Positions 58,591 to 64,000 of a stretch of 64,000 nt of DNA are shown here, one piece after another. Numbering within the stretch: position 1 is the first letter of the stretch; each line of letters opens with the position of its first letter. The notes beneath the pieces are model-generated. The model worked only from the letters and a program-made list of their open reading frames with translations, was not told where the DNA came from and did no database searches. This stretch comes from Actinomycetes bacterium (GTDB lineage Bacteria > Actinomycetota > Acidimicrobiia > Acidimicrobiales > SZUA-35), in the NCBI GenBank assembly GCA_024280015.1, contig JAJRQY010000026.1, forward strand, positions 1-64,000, read 5' to 3'. A program made the translations under genes and the position numbers.

Positions 58591-59445
58591 GTGAAAAGAT
58601 TTGTTAGCACTGGGCTAGTTGTCGCCATTGCCTTGTTGTGGGCTTCCCCGGCAATGGCCACATGGTCAGTCGTTGGGGTTGATCCCGAGACCGGTGAAGT
58701 TGGGGTAGCCATTGCATCATGTGTCCCCGCTGATGCACTAGGAGATCTCAACGAAACCCTCGTGCCCGTCGTGCTCATTCCCGATGTTGGAGCGGGCGTG
58801 ACTCAGGCTGCCCTCTTTCCGGCCGCTGCCGTTCGGATTCGTGAGCTAGTCGAGATCGGCCGAACACCGGAGAAGATCGTTGGCAACCTCATCGGTGATG
58901 AGTTTGACCCCGACGCTGCCCTTCGTCAACACGCTGTGGTCACCTTGGCGGGCGAAGCCGCCGGGTTCACGGGTGAGGAGAATTCGCCGACAGCGCTGGA
59001 CGCCCAGGCATCCGGAGTATCTGTCCAGGGGAACATCCTTGTTTCGGAATCTGTCGTCAACGATGCGCTGGCGGCGTTCGTTGAGCTAGACGATTCGCCA
59101 CTAGCTGAACGGCTGCTAGCGGCGCTGGTTGCTGGGGGAGAAGCCGGAGGCGACTCTCGCTGCGGAGACCAGACAGCCCTATTTGCCCAGCTTGCTGTGG
59201 CCAAGCCCGGTGATCAACCCTTCACGCCGTCCATCCTTATCACCGTTGGCCGACCGGAGGGCCAAGAGAGCCCAGTCACTGCTCTGGCCAGCGCCTATGA
59301 GTCGGGAGAACGTCAGCTCGCTGATGCCCCTGCATCTACGGGGGCCGGTCAAGGAATCGGACTCATTGCTCTGGCCCTTGCCCTACTCATGATTCCGGCA
59401 GCGATCTGGTATTGGCGCTGGTCCTACCGCAAACCTCGTTACTGA
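58591..59445 (+). CDS. DUF1028 family exported protein with C-terminal anchor
   Basis: A 284-residue protein with a signal peptide (VVAIALLWASPAMATW), whose mature N-terminus WSVVGVDPETGEVGVAIASC matches DUF1028 (Ntn-hydrolase-like fold). The domain ends near residue 220; then a linker and a C-terminal membrane helix (IGLIALALALLMIPAAIWYW) with a basic tail. The family usually has no signal or anchor, so exported anchoring is a variation. Enzymatic role unknown. Start GTG 58591. Confidence 0.82.
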   Translation: MKRFVSTGLVVAIALLWASPAMATWSVVGVDPETGEVGVAIASCVPADALGDLNETLVPVVLIPDVGAGVTQAALFPAAAVRIRELVEIGRTPEKIVGNLIGDEFDPDAALRQHAVVTLAGEAAGFTGEENSPTALDAQASGVSVQGNILVSESVVNDALAAFVELDDSPLAERLLAALVAGGEAGGDSRCGDQTALFAQLAVAKPGDQPFTPSILITVGRPEGQESPVTALASAYESGERQLADAPASTGAGQGIGLIALALALLMIPAAIWYWRWSYRKPRY

Positions 59446-59900
59446 CCCGGATCAGAAACAGCGTCGGTCGCGGGGTTCGTGCTTGCGTTGCTGTCCGTGT
59501 CCGTGCTCACGACTGTGCTTGTGTCCGTGCTTCTGGCAACGTTGGCTGCCTCAGCCCAGTCTCGGACCTGTGGCCGAATCTCGACTGGAACCTCGATGCG
59601 GGCCCGTTTGCCATCGGCGAACTTCAATCGCAGATGGCGGTGGTCGGCGTAGGCCTCAAAGTCTCCGATTGAGGCTTGGCGTGTTCCCGTAACTCGTCGG
59701 ATACTGACGCCCGTCTTTGATAGCCGGGCAAGTCGAGCCCCAATAATTGCGGCGGAGGCGAAGAACACAAGGGCGAGAGGTATCGCCCAGGGAAGAAGCT
59801 CACCCGAACGGCCGATCAGAACAGCCACACCGATCCCAAGAAGGGAAAGGGTCTGGAGTCGACTGCCGACGATCTTCAGAGGTTGCAAGGTCTCGCTCAC
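59439..59900 (-). CDS. Hypothetical membrane protein with Ser/Thr/Asp-rich tail
   Basis: A 153-residue protein with two membrane helices (LQTLSLLGIGVAVLIG, ALVFFASAAIIGARLA), a soluble domain with GVSIRRVTGTRQASIGDFEAYADH that resembles a PH-like/membrane-flanking strand set, and a low-complexity Ser/Thr/Asp tail (STDTSTVVSTDTDSNAST). Start GTG 59900 lacks a strong ribosome site. Function unknown. Confidence 0.6.
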   Translation of the reverse strand: MSETLQPLKIVGSRLQTLSLLGIGVAVLIGRSGELLPWAIPLALVFFASAAIIGARLARLSKTGVSIRRVTGTRQASIGDFEAYADHRHLRLKFADGKRARIEVPVEIRPQVRDWAEAANVARSTDTSTVVSTDTDSNASTNPATDAVSDPGQ

Positions 59901-60015
59901 CCCTTCATTGTGTCTAGGACTAGGGCCGGTTACACACGGAGACAAGAAGAACCCAACTTGGGAGATCCCATTCCTATCGCACCCCGCCGGCCACTCTGCC
60001 TGTCACACTGTTGCG

Positions 60016-61227
60016 GTGCCCCAACGCCTACTCGCTCGTCCCACATCGGATGCCCCGCTTTGCCCCATCGAACCGGACCAGTTGGAAAAGCATCTGGACG
60101 CAGGTTTGTTGGTCTGGTTGGACGTTACGACTGAGGACACTGTCGAGCTTGATGCGCTCGGCCAGCGTTTTGGGTTTGACCCAGCCGCGATCGAAGACAT
60201 TGTTGACATCGAACAGTTGCCCAAGGCCGATCACTATGACGACTACCTCTTCGTCGTCCTCCACGCCTTGGCCACGGAGAATGGGGCATCGGTTGCTGAG
60301 GTAAGCGGATCTGGCGCCAAAGGATCCAGCTCTACGGGGTCGAGCACCAGAGGGTCCAGCACCAGGGGGTCCAGCACCAGAGGATCCAGCACCAGAGGGT
60401 CTAGCACCAGAGAGGATCGTGTGGATACCCGAGAGGTCGACTGCTTTGTTCGGCCTCAACTGTTTGTCACGGTTCGAGCCAGCCATGTCACCGGTATCGA
60501 CTGGTTGTGGGACGCGGTGCAAAACTATGCCCACCTCACCGAACATGGGGCCGACGACTTGTTCGCTCAGCTCACTGAGGTGATCGGGCGGCGCTATCTG
60601 GAGGTCATCGATCACATGGAAGCCCGAATCGATGAGCTCACAGAGGATGCCATCGAAGCCGAACCACAGGTGCTGGCCGAGATTCAGACGCTCCGCCGAG
60701 AAGACGCAACCATTCGCAAGGTCCTTCGCCCGCAACGAACCATGATCTCGAACCTTCGCCACTACAGCCATCCTGTGATCGGCGACTCGGCAAAGCGCAT
60801 CCTGCTTGACTCCTTCGACGTTCACAACCAGGTGGTGGAGTCTCTGGCCTCAGCACGAGGTCTGCTTACCGACACCCTCGACACCTATCGCGGTGCAGCC
60901 GCTGAGCGACATGCCAATGCTGCCACCCTGCTGACTGTCTACTCCGCCATCCTGCTGCCTCTGACCTTGATCACCGGATGGTATGGGATGAACGTCAACG
61001 GCTTGCCTGCAGCTGAGCGGACCAGAGGTTGGCAGTGGGTAACGGCTCTCATGTTGGCCATTGCCGTTGTGAGCTGGTTCTGGTTTGTCCGAGTTGGACT
61101 CGTCCGTATTCCAAAACTCAACCGCGGGCGCTCAATCAGCCGTGGCCTGGCCAGCGCGGCCAAGGCCCCGGTTCGCCCGTTCACCATGTTGCGCGGATCA
61201 GCGCCAACCGAGCAAGACCCGGAGTAA
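60016..61227 (+). CDS. corA: CorA-family divalent metal (Mg2+/Co2+) channel
   Basis: A 403-residue CorA/ZntB-type protein. The soluble funnel (about residues 1-320) leads to two C-terminal helices with the pore motif WYGMNVNG between them near residue 333. The soluble part holds a low-complexity insert (about residues 104-132) made of GSSTR pentapeptides, encoded by a 15-base tandem repeat, which is not a normal CorA feature. Start GTG 60016 is the best candidate; a longer frame to 59908 exists. Confidence 0.9.
   Translation: MPQRLLARPTSDAPLCPIEPDQLEKHLDAGLLVWLDVTTEDTVELDALGQRFGFDPAAIEDIVDIEQLPKADHYDDYLFVVLHALATENGASVAEVSGSGAKGSSSTGSSTRGSSTRGSSTRGSSTRGSSTREDRVDTREVDCFVRPQLFVTVRASHVTGIDWLWDAVQNYAHLTEHGADDLFAQLTEVIGRRYLEVIDHMEARIDELTEDAIEAEPQVLAEIQTLRREDATIRKVLRPQRTMISNLRHYSHPVIGDSAKRILLDSFDVHNQVVESLASARGLLTDTLDTYRGAAAERHANAATLLTVYSAILLPLTLITGWYGMNVNGLPAAERTRGWQWVTALMLAIAVVSWFWFVRVGLVRIPKLNRGRSISRGLASAAKAPVRPFTMLRGSAPTEQDPE
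60328..60413 (+). repeat. 15-base tandem repeat inside corA
   Basis: The unit GG(A/G)TC(C/G)AGCACCAGA(G)-like occurs about five times (60340-60413), each encoding G-S-S-T-R, with a preceding degenerate GSSSTGSST. The array keeps the frame, so changes in copy number would lengthen or shorten the protein without breaking it. Confidence 0.85.
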
Positions 61228-61255
61228 TCGAGCCGACTTGCCCGACCGGCCAAAC

Positions 61256-62881
61256 CTACTTGAGGGTGACGGTTCCTTGCGGTGCTAACTCGATCCAGGT
61301 TGAGCCAGTGCTCAGCTTGATGACCTTGTTGTTCTTGTCCTTAAACACCATTGGCTGATCAGCCGATTCACGACTCCACGTGCCGCGGGTCAGAAACCCT
61401 TCGACGAAGACAAAGGCTTTGCCGGTTCCGATGGTGATGGCCTCGGGAGAGCGACCATCAGCAGAACTTGGTTCGTAGTCGGTGATGAGAACAATGACGT
61501 TGTCTGGAGCGATCTGGTTGCCAGTCTCCTCAAGGTGGGGCGTTCCGTTCTGGCTTCGCAACCAACCTTGTCGTGTTCCATCCCACTGGTAGGACGCGGT
61601 GGACAGACCAAAGTCGATACTCACACCGTTGGTCTTCTTGGCTACGCCTAGCCGCCGCTCACCGACCTGGCGATAGGTGAACACAGGGTTCGGAACTCCG
61701 CCTTGATCACCAGCCGCTGACCACAGACTCTCTGTGGAGGCGAACAGGTTGTAAGGAATTGAACGGCCCCGCTTCCGGTAGTAAGCGCTACCGGCAACAA
61801 GAGCATTGACGTTGACGATTGGTTCTTCGACAAGCTGAGCGAGGATTGCTGGGTTGGCACCGGAGGCCGCCAACAAGGGCGTATTGAATTGCTCCAACAG
61901 GTCAAAGTCGGTTGAACGGATGGATCGAACTGGTCCAACTTCGGCTGGGGCCTGGCTCTGGTAGATGGCAACAAACCGGCTGAGCCCAGCTTCGACCTTC
62001 TCCTCATAGACAATGTCAGCCTGACTCAATGCAGTCTGAGGCCGAGCCCGAGGGGCATTGTCGATCTTGACGGCCAGTGCAGGTGAGTTGCTGAGATCAT
62101 TTGTCAGCTGGCCGGTCAGAGGGTGAACAGATGTCAGTAGCGACTGAACACGACCGCGATACTCCTCGGCATCAAGGAAGCTGGACATGATGTCGCGATA
62201 GGCGACGCCACTGTTAATCTTTCGGGCCCAATAGGTCAGCCCGCCCTCGTCCGGAGAGCGGTGGAGGAGGCCGATATAGAGCATCGAAGCCTTCACCAAT
62301 CCATCAGTCTTGGTTCGAAACTCAGAGCTGTCAGCGAACAATGCCATGACGGTGCCCCGAGTGACTCCATTCTCCAGTTGCCCGGTCCAATAGCTAAGCC
62401 CTTCGGTATCGGCGGCCCGATCCAAAACGTTGGCGTAGACCAGTTCCACATAGTCGGTGTTGGCAAGCTCGCCGTATTTTGCTTGAAACTCGGCGGATTC
62501 AGTGAAGTTCTCGGAGATATTGTCCAAGGTTTCGCCGTTGGCAAGCCGGTCGGCCCAGAAACGCAGGCCATCGAAATCTGGACCCCGAAGGAAATGGGCG
62601 TAGTAGAGGCGAATGATCGGAGCATTCGTCCGCTCGAACTCTGGACTGCTGACCAGGTTCTCAATCAGTGCCGCTGGGCTTTGGCCTGCTTGTAGCTCGT
62701 TGGTCCAGAAGGTCAACCCTGCAGCATCGGGGGCCCGACCGAGAAAGTCTTCGTACTGACGGGCGACAAATTCTTGATCGGACATGTCGCCAGGATTGGC
62801 AGCATCGGCCGGTGAAGCTATCACCACCGTTGTGACCGAAAGTAGAAGGGCTAGGACCGTCGCCAGGACTCTAGTACGCAT
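61256..62881 (-). CDS. DUF4214-DUF3048 exported protein, first copy
   Basis: A protein of about 541 residues, exported (signal VLATVLALLLSVTTVVIASPADA). Residues 40-240 hold repeated DUF4214 units (FVARQYEDFLGRAPDAAGLTFW; LYYAHFLRGPDFDGLRFW; LVYANVLDRAADTEGLSYW; LYIGLLHRSPDEGGLTYW). The C-terminal 290 residues are DUF3048 (LAVKIDNAPRARPQTALSQA; IRSTDFDLLEQFNTP). DUF3048 members (YerB-type) are lipoproteins or exported proteins of unknown role. The start is taken as ATG 62881, before the MRTRVLAT signal. It sits directly downstream of a paralogue on the same strand. Confidence 0.85.
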   Translation of the reverse strand: MRTRVLATVLALLLSVTTVVIASPADAANPGDMSDQEFVARQYEDFLGRAPDAAGLTFWTNELQAGQSPAALIENLVSSPEFERTNAPIIRLYYAHFLRGPDFDGLRFWADRLANGETLDNISENFTESAEFQAKYGELANTDYVELVYANVLDRAADTEGLSYWTGQLENGVTRGTVMALFADSSEFRTKTDGLVKASMLYIGLLHRSPDEGGLTYWARKINSGVAYRDIMSSFLDAEEYRGRVQSLLTSVHPLTGQLTNDLSNSPALAVKIDNAPRARPQTALSQADIVYEEKVEAGLSRFVAIYQSQAPAEVGPVRSIRSTDFDLLEQFNTPLLAASGANPAILAQLVEEPIVNVNALVAGSAYYRKRGRSIPYNLFASTESLWSAAGDQGGVPNPVFTYRQVGERRLGVAKKTNGVSIDFGLSTASYQWDGTRQGWLRSQNGTPHLEETGNQIAPDNVIVLITDYEPSSADGRSPEAITIGTGKAFVFVEGFLTRGTWSRESADQPMVFKDKNNKVIKLSTGSTWIELAPQGTVTLK

Positions 62882-62983
62882 GATCTGATCGTATATCGGC
62901 CTTATCACGATAGGTCGTCTGGTTGGTGTATGTAGGTTGAATTACCCAAGGACCACAACACCTTCTACCGAAAAGCGGCCGGC

Positions 62984-64000
62984 TTAACGAAGGGTGACGC
63001 TTCCGGGTGGAGCAAGTTCAACCCAGGTCGTCCCGGTGGTCAGCTTGATCGGCTTTCCGTTCTGGTCTTTCAGAACCATTGGTGCATCAGCGCGTGACCG
63101 GCTCCAGGTCCCACGAATCAAGAACCCGTCGGTAAAGACAAATACTTCCCCTGACCCAACGGTTACTGCTTCAGGAGAACGGCTGTCTGCCGCGCTGACC
63201 TCGTACTGGGTGATCTGGACCACCACATTGTCAGGAGCGAGTCTTCGACCCGTATTCTCAACATGGGATGTGCCGTTCTGGCTGCGTAGCCAGCCTTGGC
63301 GGCCAACATCCCAACGGTAGGAAGCAGTTGAGTTTCCGAAGTTGACTTTCACACCGCCGGTCGACTCGGCCACAGCAGGGCGGGCGACGCCATCACGGCG
63401 ATAGATGAAGATCGGGTTGGGGATGCCGCCACGATCGCCAGCAAAGTCCCACAGCTTGGATGGATTGACCAGCAGGTTGTGGGGTGCTGACTTGCTATTG
63501 GTCCGATAATACGCTCCGCCAGCAACGAGGGCATTCACATTGATCACGGGTTCATTCTCGAGCTGGGCCAGCACAAACCGGTTCGCACCGGATGCTCCAA
63601 GCAGGGGAGTGTTGAACTGTTCCAGCACATCAAAGTCGCCGGTGCGAATCGAACGAACTGGACCAATCGCACCTGGGGCCTGACTTTGGAAAACGGCGAT
63701 GAAGCGACTCAGGTTCCCTTCAACCATCTCCTCATACACGATGTCGGCCTGGCTCAACCCGGTGTGGGGTCGAGCACCTGGTGCATTGTCGATCTTGATG
63801 GCTAGAGCAGGGACCCCAGCAAGCTGGCCAGTGAGCTGGCCGGTCAGAGGGTGGGTGGCAGAGAATAGGGCTTCGGTCCGGTTTCGGTACTCAGCTGACT
63901 CCAGGAATCCAGCCATGATGTCTCGATAGGCGACACCGCTCGCAATCCTGCCAGCCCAGTAGTCCAAGCCTTCCTGGTCCGGTGAGCGCTGCAGAAGGCC
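62984..64000 (-). CDS. DUF4214-DUF3048 exported protein, second copy (5' part outside window)
   Basis: The frame is open to the window end (last codons read GLLQRSPDQEGLDYW). The visible 338 residues are the last DUF4214 unit, then DUF3048 (LAIKIDNAPGARPHTGLSQA; IRTGDFDVLEQFNTP; ENEPVINVNALVAGG). It is a clear paralogue of the preceding gene by a head-to-tail tandem duplication with 102 bases between. The N-terminal signal peptide and other DUF4214 units must lie to the right of the window. Confidence 0.85.
   Translation of the reverse strand, partial: GLLQRSPDQEGLDYWAGRIASGVAYRDIMAGFLESAEYRNRTEALFSATHPLTGQLTGQLAGVPALAIKIDNAPGARPHTGLSQADIVYEEMVEGNLSRFIAVFQSQAPGAIGPVRSIRTGDFDVLEQFNTPLLGASGANRFVLAQLENEPVINVNALVAGGAYYRTNSKSAPHNLLVNPSKLWDFAGDRGGIPNPIFIYRRDGVARPAVAESTGGVKVNFGNSTASYRWDVGRQGWLRSQNGTSHVENTGRRLAPDNVVVQITQYEVSAADSRSPEAVTVGSGEVFVFTDGFLIRGTWSRSRADAPMVLKDQNGKPIKLTTGTTWVELAPPGSVTLR

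Noticed and set aside
1-64000. CRISPR array, prophage, insertion sequence or integrase-bounded island
   Set aside because: No regularly spaced repeats with unique spacers, transposase, integrase or tRNA-flanked direct repeats were seen; gene content is ordinary chromosomal.

Overview
ORGANISM. The window looks like chromosome of a mid-to-high-GC actinobacterium. The class Acidimicrobiia (Ilumatobacter/Microthrix-like) is the best guess. Reasons: frequent GTG starts and GC-rich third codon positions, the secA-prfB-ftsE-ftsX run followed by a tmRNA gene, a TCGAAC-type SOS box, a DUF222/HNH protein, Thr/Pro-rich exported proteins, DUF5317 and DUF6308 proteins, and a System I cytochrome c maturation operon. 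The taxon is an inference. I see no prophage, insertion sequence, CRISPR array or rRNA; the only RNA gene I can support is tmRNA. LAYOUT. 1-8.6 kb: 3' part of S-adenosylhomocysteine hydrolase, a ComF-like protein, hibernation factor, SecA, RF2, FtsE and FtsX. 8.6-14.9 kb: a small ferredoxin, a TauE-type permease, a DsbA-like protein, a 60-bp tandem repeat, tmRNA (minus strand, tag ANKADFALAA), a membrane pseudokinase and an SDR enzyme. 15-18.4 kb: DUF6308 protein, lipoprotein and ProRS. 18.6-23.2 kb: a three-gene NAD-linked formate dehydrogenase operon. Its catalytic subunit reads through an in-frame UGA as selenocysteine and has a textbook bacterial SECIS hairpin. Its N-terminal [4Fe-4S] domain has been cut off and sits at the C-terminus of the third subunit. 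23.2-26.6 kb: methyltransferase, RidA, DinB with an SOS box nested in a larger palindrome, and an EamA transporter. 26.6-30.4 kb (minus): a corrinoid methyl-transfer accessory cluster (corrinoid protein, DUF1638, 'virulence factor' family protein, RamA-like reductive activase). 30.4-37.9 kb: inositol-phosphatase family enzyme, cardiolipin synthase-like PLD, threonine aldolase, TetR regulator, DUF5317, lipoprotein and sortase. 38-44.7 kb: a complete overlapping ccmABCDEFGHI operon. 44.8-49.2 kb: SixA-like phosphatase, SDR, pentapeptide protein, VOC protein, adenosine deaminase, methyltransferase. 49.2-52.5 kb: TetR divergent from an MMPL exporter with clear operators, plus a DUF1971 protein. 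52.5-64 kb: mixed envelope and hypothetical genes, Nudix, APH-like kinase, DUF222/HNH protein, DUF1028, CorA, and two tandem DUF4214-DUF3048 paralogues, the last cut by the window end. HOW THE PARTS FIT. C1 metabolism is the main thread. The corrinoid cluster would pass methyl groups from a methylated compound into the folate pool, formate dehydrogenase would oxidise formate and give NADH, and SAH hydrolase with adenosine deaminase would recycle the methyl-donor by-product. The substrate-specific methyltransferase, the methyl-folate transferase and the selenocysteine machinery are not in the window, so that chain is inference. The ccm operon implies periplasmic-side c-type cytochromes.
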